Positions 1 to 6,938 of a stretch of 11,606 bases of DNA are shown one piece after another. The stretch is taken from NCBI GenBank assembly GCA_946415695.1, contig CAMKTM010000063.1:1-11606 (forward strand). Direction: 5' to 3'. Each line of letters begins with the position of its first letter. Position 1 is the stretch's first letter. The notes below the pieces were generated by a model, which searched no databases, had not been told where the DNA came from, and saw nothing but the letters and a program-made list of their open reading frames with translations. The translations under genes and the position numbers were made by a program. The DNA is from an uncultured Prevotellaceae bacterium (GTDB lineage: Bacteria; Bacteroidota; Bacteroidia; Bacteroidales; Bacteroidaceae).

Positions 1-79
1 CATTCTCCTTTTGCCACTGCTGACCATTCTTCTCCTGAATGCCAGCGTAGATATCGATGTTGTTGAATTGTTTTCTCAT
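1..79 (-). CDS. mutB: methylmalonyl-CoA mutase large (catalytic) subunit, N-terminal fragment
   Basis: The first 26 codons read MRKQFNNIDIYAG followed by IQEKNGQQWQKEN and run off the left edge of the window. This matches the usual opening of the large B12-binding subunit of Bacteroidales methylmalonyl-CoA mutase, which with MutA interconverts succinyl-CoA and (R)-methylmalonyl-CoA in propionate formation. Identification rests on this short N-terminus plus its place downstream of mutA on the same strand; the catalytic barrel and cobalamin domain are not visible. The ATG is preceded by an AT-rich leader (AATAAAACAAG) without a clear Shine-Dalgarno site, as is usual in Bacteroidetes. No promoter is evident just upstream, so it is probably read from the mutA promoter through the gene at 141-635. 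Confidence 0.8.
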   Translation of the reverse strand, partial: MRKQFNNIDIYAGIQEKNGQQWQKEN

Positions 80-95
80 CTTGTTTTATTTTTAA

Positions 96-139
96 TGGAA
101 CACAAAGACACAAAAACACTAAGAATAAAAGACACAAAG
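96..139. repeat. left inverted-repeat arm flanking the GxxExxY gene
   Basis: TGGAACACAAAGACAC at 96-111 is the exact reverse complement of 619-634. Extending the comparison to 96-123 against 607-634 gives 25 of 28 matching positions. A second nested arm, AAAGACACAAAG at 128-139, is inverted at 580-591. The arm lies between the stop codon of the GxxExxY gene (141) and the start of mutB (79). Confidence 0.85.
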
Positions 140-140
140 A

Positions 141-635
141 TTACCAGTCTTTAATGTAGCTAATGCCTTGTGTGTTTTCAAATGTGCCGTTAATCTTTCT
201 TTTTATACCTTCTTTTAAAACGGGAACGTTGAAGTTGATAAGCAGACCCATGTGAATGTCTGAAAGTTTCATGTAAGTTAGTAACTGCACTTCATGTAAA
301 GGCTTTATTGACTCAACAGCTTTTAATTCCACTATAAACTTGTTTTCTACCAATAAGTCTATGCGAAAGTCCTTGCCGGTCTCTTTCCCTTTATAAGTAA
401 GGGGAAGATCCACTTGAGCATCAACCTTCAATCCTTTCTCTTCAAGTTCAACACGAAGACACTCTTCATAAATGGATTCCAAAAGACCTGGACCCAGTTC
501 ACGATGCACTTCAATGGCAGCACCGATGATGGTGTTGCTGATTGATTGCAGACAGTCATATTCTTCGCGGGATAAAAGACTTTGTGTCTTTGCACCCTGC
601 GAAGTTCTTGGTGTCTTAGTGTCTTTGTGTTCCAT
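141..635 (-). CDS. GxxExxY family protein (PD-(D/E)XK nuclease-like)
   Basis: This 164-residue protein contains the family signature G-L-L-E-S-I-Y within GPGLLESIYEECL (about residues 48-60), preceded by the typical AAIEVHRELG helix. A PD-(D/E)XK-like core follows, with an acidic residue in FRIDLLVENK and the E-L-K of FIVELKAVE, then a conserved LLTYMKLS / GLLINFN segment. Family members (GxxExxY, Pfam PDDEXK_3) are common and often scattered in Bacteroidetes; their substrate and role are not established, and nuclease activity is only inferred from the fold. The start is the only upstream ATG and lies at the inner edge of an inverted repeat, so the first 18 or so residues (MEHKDTKTPRTSQGAKTQ) are repeat-encoded and low in complexity. 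The gene begins 7 bp after the mutA stop and lies between mutA and mutB, so it is probably cotranscribed with them. This position suggests insertion into the mutase operon. Confidence 0.85.
   Translation of the reverse strand: MEHKDTKTPRTSQGAKTQSLLSREEYDCLQSISNTIIGAAIEVHRELGPGLLESIYEECLRVELEEKGLKVDAQVDLPLTYKGKETGKDFRIDLLVENKFIVELKAVESIKPLHEVQLLTYMKLSDIHMGLLINFNVPVLKEGIKRKINGTFENTQGISYIKDW
580..634. repeat. right inverted-repeat arm flanking the GxxExxY gene
   Basis: Positions 619-634 (GTGTCTTTGTGTTCCA) exactly mirror 96-111, and CTTTGTGTCTTT at 580-591 mirrors 128-139. The arm overlaps the first codons of the GxxExxY gene and starts 9 bp after the mutA stop codon. Removing 96-634 would leave mutA and mutB only a few tens of bases apart. 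Confidence 0.85.
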
Positions 636-642
636 AAATAAA

Positions 643-2493
643 CTAAATACCTAACTTCTCGTTGTACTCCTTGAGAGTCTCAAGTTGGTTTGACCTTACG
701 TGAATGAAGTTCTCGATGCCTGCTGCCTTGAGGTCTTCCGTGCAAGCCGGAGCGCCTGCTACGACGTAGAGAGCGCGGCCGTTCAGATACTTGAAGGCAG
801 GGATGGCGTACTCAGCGTACTCGTCGTCGCTCGAGCAGATGACCACGATGTCGGCACCTGCGGCGAGGGCTGCGTCAACGCCTTCCTCGACGGTCTTGAA
901 GCCGAGGTTGTCGATGACCTGATAGCCTGCAGCGGCCAGGAAGTTGCAGCTGAACTGAGCACGAGCCTGACGCATAGCCAGGTTGCCGATGGTCAGCATG
1001 AAGGCGACGGGCACTTTCGCAGCCTTCTCCGTCTTGAGGCGAAGTGCTTCGAAGTCGCTTGCCAGACGAGATGTCTTGATGGCGGGAATCTCGCTTTCGC
1101 AGCCGCAGCTGTTCTTGCAGCAGCACTCGACGGGCTCCTTGCCTTCGCTCTTCTCGGTGAAGTTGGGGAACTGGTTCGTGCCGAGCAGGAACTCCTTGCG
1201 CTTGTCGGCATTGGCGTGGCGCGTCTTGTTCGTCTCGTTGATGGTGTTCTGCACCGAGCCTGCCTTTGCTGCAGCCAGGAAGCCGCCTTCTTCCTCAACA
1301 GCGAGGAAGAGTTTCCATGCCTGACCTGCCAAAGCAGAGGTCAGCTCCTCGACGAAGTAGGAGCCGCCGGCTACATCGACCATGCGGTCGAAGTGGCACT
1401 CGTCCTTGAGCAGCAGCTGCTGGTTGCGGGCGATGCGTTCTGCGAACTCTGTCGGCACTTCGTAAGGCTCGTCGAACGGAGTCACAACGATGCTCTCTAC
1501 ACCTCCCAGGGCTGCAGACATCGTCTCTGTCTGCGAGCGGAGCATGTTGACATAGCTGTCGAAGAGTGTCTGGTTGTAGGTCGTCGTGAAGGCGCAGACG
1601 TGCATCTTTGCGCTCTCCTTGCACTCGGTGTACTGACTTACAATCTGTGCCCACAACATACGGGCTGCACGCAGCTTGGCAATCTCCATGAAATAGACGC
1701 CGTTGATGCCGAGGTTGAACTTGATGCTCTGTGCTGCCAGTTCTGGAGCCACACCTGCTTCCGTCAGCTCTGTCAGGTACTCGTTGCCCCAAGCGAGGGC
1801 ATAGCCGAGGTCCTGATAGCTGTAAGCGCCGGCGTTGGTGAGCTTGTAGGCATTCACAGCGACGGGACGGAACTTGGGATAAGCGGCGAAAGTCTCGACG
1901 AGTGCCTTGGCGTTCTTCAGGGCTTCGGTGGTGTCCTTGCCCTTCATGAGCATCTTCTCCAAGGGGTCGAAGCTGAGGCTGCCCTCAACTTTCTGTGCGT
2001 CGGCACCCTTCTTTTGGAAGTATGCCACGAGGATCTGTGCCAGCTCGAGCGCCTTGCATTGACAGGTACAGAAGTTCAGCTCGACGCAATCCACATAGAT
2101 GCCTTCGAGGAGCTGCTCGATGTACTCTGCACTTACCTTCTCCGAGGGGATGCAGAAGCCGAGGCTCGTCACGCCCTTGTTCAGGATGTCGAGTGCCTTG
2201 GCATTGGCTTCCTTGGGGCATTCACACTTGATGTCCTGACGGACATACCATTCGTTGTCGGCGGCTTTGTTGCCGCGCACGTAGGGGAACTCGCCGGGGA
2301 GAGCATTGACAAGCGGCAGCTTATCTACATCTTCCTTCAGGTAGAACGGCTCCATGCTGAAGCCTTCGTTGGTTCTCCACACCATTTTCTTCTGATAGTC
2401 CGCACCCTTGAGGTCAACCTCAATCTTGTCGCGCCATTCCTGACGGCTCGGGGCGGTAAAGTCAGAAAAGAGTTTTTCTTTACTATCTGCCAT
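643..2493 (-). CDS. mutA: methylmalonyl-CoA mutase small subunit
   Basis: A 616-residue protein of the usual length for the small, non-catalytic subunit of the heterodimeric adenosylcobalamin-dependent mutase, acting in the cytoplasmic succinate-propionate route. The N-terminus EKLFSDFTAPSRQEW with DLKGADYQKKMVWRTNEGF (about residues 28-45) and YVRGNK (71-76) is characteristic. A TIM-barrel-like mutase domain follows to about residue 440, including FNLGINGVYFMEIAKLRAARMLW (259-281), SQTETMSAALGGVESIVVTPFDE (320-342) and VAGGSYFVEELT (374-385). The C-terminal B12-like domain (about 490-616) lacks the DxHxxG cobalamin ligand motif, which identifies the small rather than the large subunit. The interdomain linker is cysteine-rich, with CCCKNSCGC at residues 457-465; further cysteines cluster at 90/92 and 142/144/146. 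The ATG follows an AT-rich leader of roughly 50 nt from a good promoter. It heads the operon containing the GxxExxY gene and mutB. Confidence 0.95.
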   Translation of the reverse strand: MADSKEKLFSDFTAPSRQEWRDKIEVDLKGADYQKKMVWRTNEGFSMEPFYLKEDVDKLPLVNALPGEFPYVRGNKAADNEWYVRQDIKCECPKEANAKALDILNKGVTSLGFCIPSEKVSAEYIEQLLEGIYVDCVELNFCTCQCKALELAQILVAYFQKKGADAQKVEGSLSFDPLEKMLMKGKDTTEALKNAKALVETFAAYPKFRPVAVNAYKLTNAGAYSYQDLGYALAWGNEYLTELTEAGVAPELAAQSIKFNLGINGVYFMEIAKLRAARMLWAQIVSQYTECKESAKMHVCAFTTTYNQTLFDSYVNMLRSQTETMSAALGGVESIVVTPFDEPYEVPTEFAERIARNQQLLLKDECHFDRMVDVAGGSYFVEELTSALAGQAWKLFLAVEEEGGFLAAAKAGSVQNTINETNKTRHANADKRKEFLLGTNQFPNFTEKSEGKEPVECCCKNSCGCESEIPAIKTSRLASDFEALRLKTEKAAKVPVAFMLTIGNLAMRQARAQFSCNFLAAAGYQVIDNLGFKTVEEGVDAALAAGADIVVICSSDDEYAEYAIPAFKYLNGRALYVVAGAPACTEDLKAAGIENFIHVRSNQLETLKEYNEKLGI

Positions 2494-2550
2494 GATTGTT
2501 AAATAAAAAAAGATATGTGTTGGTTTCTATCGTTTGTGTTAAATAGTTTG

Positions 2551-2581
2551 CAAAATTACGAATTATTATGCAAACGACAAA
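2551..2581 (-). promoter_or_regulatory. Bacteroidetes-type promoter of the mutA operon
   Basis: On the minus strand TTTG (2578-2581) lies 19 bp upstream of TAATTTTG (2551-2558), matching the -33 TTTG and -7 TAnnTTTG elements recognised by the primary sigma factor of Bacteroidetes. The expected start site near 2545 gives an AT-rich leader of about 50 nt before the mutA ATG at 2493. Confidence 0.75.
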
Positions 2582-2618
2582 ACTTTTCTGCTTAAAACGG
2601 ACATTTCTTTCGTCAAAA

Positions 2619-2631
2619 TGCAAGATTTGCA
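2619..2631. other. short imperfect palindrome between the divergent promoters
   Basis: TGCAAGATTTGCA has 5-bp inverted arms around a 3-bp centre. It lies upstream of both divergent promoters, roughly 35 bp from the transporter -7 box. This is a possible operator, but arms this short can occur by chance. Confidence 0.25.
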
Positions 2632-2664
2632 CTATCTGAATTACAATGTGTGGTATTATTTTCG

Positions 2665-2672
2665 TACCTTTG
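2665..2672 (+). promoter_or_regulatory. -7 element of the transporter promoter
   Basis: TACCTTTG is a perfect TAnnTTTG box. The region 19-20 bp upstream (around 2641-2645, TTAC) is only a weak -33 element. Transcription would start near 2679, giving a leader of about a dozen bases before the ATG at 2691. This argues against the longer open frame from 2646, whose start would lie upstream of the promoter. Confidence 0.65.
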
Positions 2673-2690
2673 CACACAAATTGTTTAAGT

Positions 2691-4394
2691 ATGGATTGGC
2701 TTCAAACCCTTTTTACTTCGACCGACAGCGTGGCACACATTGTGCTGCTCTACGCTTTGGTCATTTCCGTTGGCATTGGTTTAGGCCGTCTCAAGATAGG
2801 CGGCATCTCTCTTGGGGTTACTTTTGTGCTTTTTGCCGGTATTTTGGCAGGGCATGTTGGCTTTACAGGCACTTTGAATGTACTGACGTTTATTCAGGAC
2901 TTTGGTCTGATTCTTTTTGTGTACTGTATCGGCTTGCAAGTCGGGCCGGGTTTCTTCGAGAGCTTCAAGAAGGGCGGTGTGCAAATGAATGTCATGGCAT
3001 TGAGTATTGTGATGCTCAATGTGTTGTGTTGCATCGGGCTGTATTTCCTCGTTTTTTATGATGGCGGAGCTGCTGCAGCCTCCAACTCGCGGAATCTCGC
3101 CATGATGGTTGGCGTGCTCTGCGGAGCGATAACCAACACGCCGGGCCTGGGTGCTGCCACGGAAGCCTGCAACCAAGTCTTTGGGTCGAATGCCCCTGCC
3201 ATTGCCAATGGTTATGCCTGTGCCTATCCGCTTGGTGTCGTGGGAATTATTGGGGCGACGATTGCCATTCGCTTCCTTTGCCGCATCAGCTTGAAGGACG
3301 AGCAGAAACAGATTGAGGAGGAGCAGGCTGCCAATCCCCATGCTACGCCGCATCGCATGACGCTCGTCGTGAAGAATGCATACCTTGCCGGCCGTACTAT
3401 CCTGCAAGTCCGTCAGTTCCTTGGGCGCGACTTCGTGTGTAGCCGTATTCTGCAGAAGGGGCATGTCAGCATTCCCAATCGCGACACCGTCATCAGCGAG
3501 GGCGACAAGATGTTCATCACTTGTGCTCAGGACGATGCGGAGGCTATCCGTGTCTTCATCGGGCCGGAGGAGACCGTCGAGTGGCAAGAGCAGGATGTGC
3601 CGATGGTCAGCAAGAACATCCTCGTCACGCAGCCTTCGATGAACGGAAAGACCTTCGGGCAGATGCACTTCAGCTCTGTCTATGGTGTGAACGTGACGCG
3701 CATTCGTCGAGGCGATATGGACCTCTTTGCCGAGCGTAACTTGCGAATGCAGATAGGCGACCGCATCGTTGTGGTCGGACCGGAAGATGCCGTTGACCGT
3801 GTGGCCCGGAAGATGGGCAACAGCGTCAAGAGCCTCGACCACCCGAATCTTGCCGCCATCTTCATCGGCATCTTGGTGGGCATCATTTTTGGTGCCATTC
3901 CCTTTGCCATACCCGGTGTCCCGACGCCCGTCAAGCTGGGCTTGGCAGGCGGTCCGCTCATCGTCGCCATCCTTATCGGCCGTTTCGGCTACAAGGCAAA
4001 ACTCGTGGCTTATACCACGACGAGTGCCAACCTGATGCTTCGCGAGATAGGCCTTGCGCTCTTCCTTGCCAGTGTCGGCATCAAGGCTGGCGCAAGCTTC
4101 GTGAACACTGTCATCGAAGGCGATGGACTTACTTACGTCTGGTGCGGCTTCCTGATAACCGTCCTGCCCATCCTGATTGTCGGCGTTGTGGCTCGGTTGT
4201 TTTATAAGATTAACTATTTCACGCTGATGGGTATGATAGCCGGCAGCTGTACCGACCCCCCAGCTCTTGCTTTTGCCAACCAGACTGCGAACAACGATGC
4301 TCCCGCCGTAGGCTACTCCACCGTCTATCCCCTCAGCATGTTCCTCCGTATTCTTACGGCCCAACTCATCATCTTGCTGCTCTGTTTTGTCTAA
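2691..4394 (+). CDS. AspT/YidE-type membrane exchanger (aspartate:alanine exchanger family) with twin RCK_C domains
   Basis: A 567-residue inner-membrane protein with the internal duplication of the YidE/YbjL/AspT family. The N-terminal membrane half (about residues 10-200) carries the GLQVGPGFFESF motif (81-92) and GAITNTPGLGAA (145-156). The C-terminal half (about 385-567) repeats the pattern with LFLASVGIKAG (457-467) and GSCTDPPALAFA (518-529). Between them lie two soluble TrkA-C/RCK_C-like domains, about 222-292 (ending EGDKMFITC) and 308-378 (ending IGDRIVVVGPED). AspT itself swaps aspartate for alanine; the substrate here cannot be read from sequence, although relatives handle small carboxylates or amino acids. 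The ATG at 2691 (MDWLQTLF) is preferred over an in-frame ATG at 2646 because the promoter box lies between them and the extra residues look unlike a protein N-terminus. It forms a probable two-gene operon with the DUF1846 gene and is divergent from mutA. Confidence 0.9.
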   Translation: MDWLQTLFTSTDSVAHIVLLYALVISVGIGLGRLKIGGISLGVTFVLFAGILAGHVGFTGTLNVLTFIQDFGLILFVYCIGLQVGPGFFESFKKGGVQMNVMALSIVMLNVLCCIGLYFLVFYDGGAAAASNSRNLAMMVGVLCGAITNTPGLGAATEACNQVFGSNAPAIANGYACAYPLGVVGIIGATIAIRFLCRISLKDEQKQIEEEQAANPHATPHRMTLVVKNAYLAGRTILQVRQFLGRDFVCSRILQKGHVSIPNRDTVISEGDKMFITCAQDDAEAIRVFIGPEETVEWQEQDVPMVSKNILVTQPSMNGKTFGQMHFSSVYGVNVTRIRRGDMDLFAERNLRMQIGDRIVVVGPEDAVDRVARKMGNSVKSLDHPNLAAIFIGILVGIIFGAIPFAIPGVPTPVKLGLAGGPLIVAILIGRFGYKAKLVAYTTTSANLMLREIGLALFLASVGIKAGASFVNTVIEGDGLTYVWCGFLITVLPILIVGVVARLFYKINYFTLMGMIAGSCTDPPALAFANQTANNDAPAVGYSTVYPLSMFLRILTAQLIILLLCFV

Positions 4395-4413
4395 TATGCT
4401 TAATTGACCTATT

Positions 4414-5877
4414 ATGAAGTACGGTTTCGACAACGACAAATACATCTCCATTCAGTCACAACACATTCAGGAACGCATTGCGAAGTTCTCGGGCAAACTC
4501 TATCTGGAGCTGGGCGGCAAGCTGTTCGACGACTACCATGCCTGCCGTGTCCTGCCTGGTTTCCAGCCCGACAGCAAGTTGCGTATGTTCCAGCAGCTCA
4601 GTTCCAGTGCCGAGATAGTCATCGTCATCAGTGCTCTCGACATCGAGAAGAACAAGGTGCGGCAGGACTTGGGCATCACCTACGACGAGGACGTGCTGCG
4701 TCTGCGCACCGAGTTCCAGAAGCGAGGCTTCATGGTGAACGGCGTTGTCATCACGCACTACAACGGCCAGAGCAGTGCCGCCATCTACCGCCGCCGCTTG
4801 GAGCACCTTGGCATTCGCGCCTATTACCATTATAATATAGAGGGTTATCCCAACAATGTGCAGCTGATTAACTCCGACGACGGTTTCGGCCGCAACGACT
4901 ATGTCGAGACCTCTCGGCCGCTCGTCATCGTGACAGCCCCCGGCCCCGGCAGCGGCAAGATGGCTGTCTGCCTGAGCCAGCTCTATCAGGAACGCAGGCG
5001 AGGCGTGGAAGCCGGCTATGCGAAGTTCGAGACATTCCCCGTCTGGAACCTCCCGCTCAAGCATCCCGTCAACATTGCCTATGAGGCTGCCACTGCCGAC
5101 CTGGGCGACGTGAACATGATAGACCCTTTCCACATGGATGCCTACAACAAGGTGGCCATCAATTACAATCGCGACGTCGAAATCTTTCCCGTGCTCAACA
5201 CGCTCTTCGAGGGCATCTATGGCGAGTGCCCCTACAAGTCGCCCACCGACATGGGCGTGAACATGGTGGGATTCTGCATCTGCGACGACGAGGTCTGCCA
5301 GCAGGCAGGCAAGGACGAAATCATACGCCGCTACTACACAGCCCTGAACCAAATGGCCGACGGCGCTTGCAACGATGCCGAGGTCAACAAGATAGACCTG
5401 CTGCTCAAGCAGGCGAAAATCAGTACCGACGACCGCCGCGTCACCGTCGAGGCACGCCTCCGCCGGGAAGAGTCGGGCGTACCGTCGTCGGCCATCGAAC
5501 TGGAGGACGGCACCATCATCACGGCGGCCTCATCTCCGCTGCTCGGCACGGCATCGTCACTCCTTCTCAATGCCACGAAGCACCTTGCAGGCATCGACCA
5601 CGGCCTCAAACTCATTTCGCAGGACTTCATAGAGCCCATACAGCGCACCAAGATAGAGTACTTGGGCGGACACAATCCGCGTCTGCACACCGACGAGGTG
5701 CTCGTGGCCCTCTCCGTCTTGAGCCGTCAGGACGAGAACTGCCGCCGCGCCCTCGCACAGCTGCCCAGCCTGGCTGGCTTGCAGGCGCACACCACCATCA
5801 TGCTGGGAGAGGTGGACCGGAAAATCTTCAAGAAACTTGGCGTGGACCTCACCTGCGACCCCGTCAAAAAGAACTGA
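4414..5877 (+). CDS. DUF1846 domain-containing protein
   Basis: This 487-residue soluble protein matches the DUF1846 family along its full usual length: MKYGFDNDKYISIQSQHI at the start, IQERIAKFSGKLYLELGGKL (18-37), DYHACRVLPGF (40-50), SAEIVIVISALDIEKNK (65-81) and NGVVITHYNGQ (109-119). A phosphate-loop-like APGPGSGKMAV (175-185) follows, then FPVWNLPLKHPVNIAYEAATADLGD (208-232). The biochemical function of the family is unknown; the glycine-rich GSGK stretch suggests nucleotide binding but is only an inference. No signal peptide or membrane segment is visible, so it should be cytoplasmic. It starts 19 bp after the exchanger stop codon and is almost certainly cotranscribed with it, which suggests a link to whatever that transporter carries. 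Downstream lies a hairpin and repeat region shared with the convergent barrel gene. Confidence 0.92.
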   Translation: MKYGFDNDKYISIQSQHIQERIAKFSGKLYLELGGKLFDDYHACRVLPGFQPDSKLRMFQQLSSSAEIVIVISALDIEKNKVRQDLGITYDEDVLRLRTEFQKRGFMVNGVVITHYNGQSSAAIYRRRLEHLGIRAYYHYNIEGYPNNVQLINSDDGFGRNDYVETSRPLVIVTAPGPGSGKMAVCLSQLYQERRRGVEAGYAKFETFPVWNLPLKHPVNIAYEAATADLGDVNMIDPFHMDAYNKVAINYNRDVEIFPVLNTLFEGIYGECPYKSPTDMGVNMVGFCICDDEVCQQAGKDEIIRRYYTALNQMADGACNDAEVNKIDLLLKQAKISTDDRRVTVEARLRREESGVPSSAIELEDGTIITAASSPLLGTASSLLLNATKHLAGIDHGLKLISQDFIEPIQRTKIEYLGGHNPRLHTDEVLVALSVLSRQDENCRRALAQLPSLAGLQAHTTIMLGEVDRKIFKKLGVDLTCDPVKKN

Positions 5878-5905
5878 GTGGGGGAGGGCCCAAAAGAAAT
5901 GTTAA

Positions 5906-5947
5906 AATAAGAGCGTGCCTTTATTGCCAACGAGGCACGCTCTTATT
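5906..5947 (-). terminator. perfect 15-bp hairpin, likely terminator of the barrel/PCMD operon (possibly bidirectional)
   Basis: AATAAGAGCGTGCCT (5906-5920) is the exact reverse complement of 5933-5947, leaving a 12-nt loop. On the minus strand the stem is followed by a T-rich tract (TTATTTTAAC), as in an intrinsic terminator for the gene ending at 6041. On the plus strand the stem follows the DUF1846 stop by 28 nt but lacks a clean T-run. The right arm also occurs at 5977-5991 and 5999-6013, so alternative pairings are possible. Confidence 0.7.
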
Positions 5948-6022
5948 GCCAACGAGGCACACCTTTATTGCCAACGAGGCACGCTCTTATTGCCAACGAG
6001 GCACGCTCTTATTGCCAACGAG
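5913..6022. repeat. five tandem copies of a 22-bp repeat
   Basis: Five contiguous 22-bp units start at 5913, 5935, 5957, 5979 and 6001, all ending TTATTGCCAACGAG. Units 2, 4 and 5 are identical (beginning GCACGCTC); units 1 and 3 differ in the first eight bases (GCGTGCCT, GCACACCT). A partial sixth unit (GCACG) follows at 6023. There are no spacers, so this is not a CRISPR array. The array fills the gap between two convergent genes. Confidence 0.95.
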
Positions 6023-6040
6023 GCACGGCGTGATTTTTTC

Positions 6041-6862
6041 TCAATACCTGTATGCCAGGCCAATCGTGCCGTATATTGGGTACATGCGGAATGAGATGGC
6101 TTCGAACTTGCGGTCCCAGATGTCGGTCAGTCCCCAGTCAATCAAGCCGAAGACGTTCAGGTGGCGAAGGGCTTTCCAGTCGAAGCCGACTTCTATGCCT
6201 GCACTGAAGGGAATCATGTTGTCGGCAAAGTTGTTGGGATAGGGCGTGGGATTGTCGCGCGTCATGAGTATCTTTGTGCCGGTTGGCGTGTTCTCACGCA
6301 GATAGCCGATGCCTTCGTCGTTGTCATAGACTTCGCCCGAGAAGGTCTGATGGAAGTAGAAGCTCATGTATGGGCCAAAGTTGAGGTTCCATCGCGGACT
6401 GATGCGGCAGGTGGCAAGCAGGGGAATGGAGACGCCCCACATATCGGTGCTTGTGACGTTGGTGCCCGTGAAGTAGCCTTTCGTGATTTCCCCTTCCTGC
6501 TCGAGCCATACATAATAGTTCTTGACGTCGGCTCTCGTGTGGAAGCCTTCCCAGAAGAAGTGCGCTCCGAGGCTGATGCCCCAGCGCTTCGAGAACATGC
6601 GGTAGCCGTCGATGCCAATGCCGATACCGCCTTCCGGGCTGAAGGTGCTTATCTTTCTTATCTCGGCAGGCAGGGGGAGCGGTGTGGTGCCGCCGATGAC
6701 ATAGCCCAGACGGGCAATGAAACCGCCGCTTGTCAGGCCCTTTATGGGGCCCCACTTCTCCCAGGCATCCCTGTTCTCATTCATCGGGGCTTTCTGTTTG
6801 GCTAAAACGAAGGAGCAAGGAGCAAGGAGCAGGAGAAACGCAAGTATTGTATGCTTCATCAT
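6041..6862 (-). CDS. outer-membrane beta-barrel protein (PorT/OMP_b-brl-like)
   Basis: A 273-residue secreted protein. A Sec signal peptide (MMKHTILAFLLLLAPCSFVLA, cleaved after about residue 21) is followed by alternating hydrophobic/aromatic strands typical of small Bacteroidetes barrels: GGFIARLGYVIGG (46-58), GGIGIGIDGYRMF (78-90), WGISLGAHFFWEGF (94-107), NLNFGPYMSFYFH (159-171), PFSAGIEVGFDWKALRHLNVFGLIDWGLTDIW (218-249) and a final YGTIGLAYRY ending in an aromatic residue. No enzymatic motif is visible; the ligand is unknown. The start could be either of two adjacent ATGs (6862 or 6859). It lies 76 bp downstream of the PCMD lipoprotein gene on the same strand, so a joint surface role is likely but unproven. 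Three copies of the heptamer AGGAGCA fall within the signal-peptide codons. Confidence 0.8.
   Translation of the reverse strand: MMKHTILAFLLLLAPCSFVLAKQKAPMNENRDAWEKWGPIKGLTSGGFIARLGYVIGGTTPLPLPAEIRKISTFSPEGGIGIGIDGYRMFSKRWGISLGAHFFWEGFHTRADVKNYYVWLEQEGEITKGYFTGTNVTSTDMWGVSIPLLATCRISPRWNLNFGPYMSFYFHQTFSGEVYDNDEGIGYLRENTPTGTKILMTRDNPTPYPNNFADNMIPFSAGIEVGFDWKALRHLNVFGLIDWGLTDIWDRKFEAISFRMYPIYGTIGLAYRY
6811..6835. repeat. AGGAGCA heptamer repeat within signal-peptide codons
   Basis: AGGAGCA occurs three times head to tail (6811-6831), followed by a partial GGAG. It encodes part of the hydrophobic core (LLLAPCS) of the barrel protein signal peptide in antisense orientation. Its 7-bp period equals that of the GGTTAGW array at 10159-10269. 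Confidence 0.8.
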
Positions 6863-6902
6863 GATAAATTCGATTTAATCAATAACTGTTTAGATGTTAT
6901 GC

Positions 6903-6924
6903 CCTTTCCCCAGGAGGGGAGAGG
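6903..6924. repeat. C/G-rich imperfect hairpin between the PCMD and barrel genes
   Basis: CCTTTCCCC (6903-6911) pairs with GGGGAGAGG (6916-6924) with one G-T-type mismatch and a 4-nt loop. The base content and shape resemble half of the palindromic element at 8996-9093. It could be a degraded interspersed repeat or an mRNA-stabilising hairpin; it has no T-tract suggesting termination. Confidence 0.6.
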
Positions 6925-6938
6925 CGAAGAGAGTCCGT

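Noticed and set aside
700..2502. A 600-codon open frame on the plus strand opposite mutA
   Set aside because: It mirrors mutA in the antisense direction, has no promoter or recognisable domain, and is explained by the GC-rich codon use of mutA.
2646..2690. Longer N-terminus (MCGIIFVPLHT...) for the exchanger
   Set aside because: The promoter -7 box lies at 2665-2672, inside this extension, and the family N-terminus fits the ATG at 2691.
2781..4451. A 556-codon minus-strand open frame opposite the exchanger gene
   Set aside because: Composition is rich in His/Asp/Gly as typical of antisense shadows, with no domain; the plus-strand protein has clear family motifs.
5913..6022. CRISPR array
   Set aside because: Units are contiguous 22-bp repeats without unique spacers, and no cas genes are present.
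5226..6242. Plus-strand open frame crossing the 22-bp repeats
   Set aside because: It overlaps the DUF1846 gene in another frame and continues through repeats into antisense of the barrel gene; no domain or start signal.
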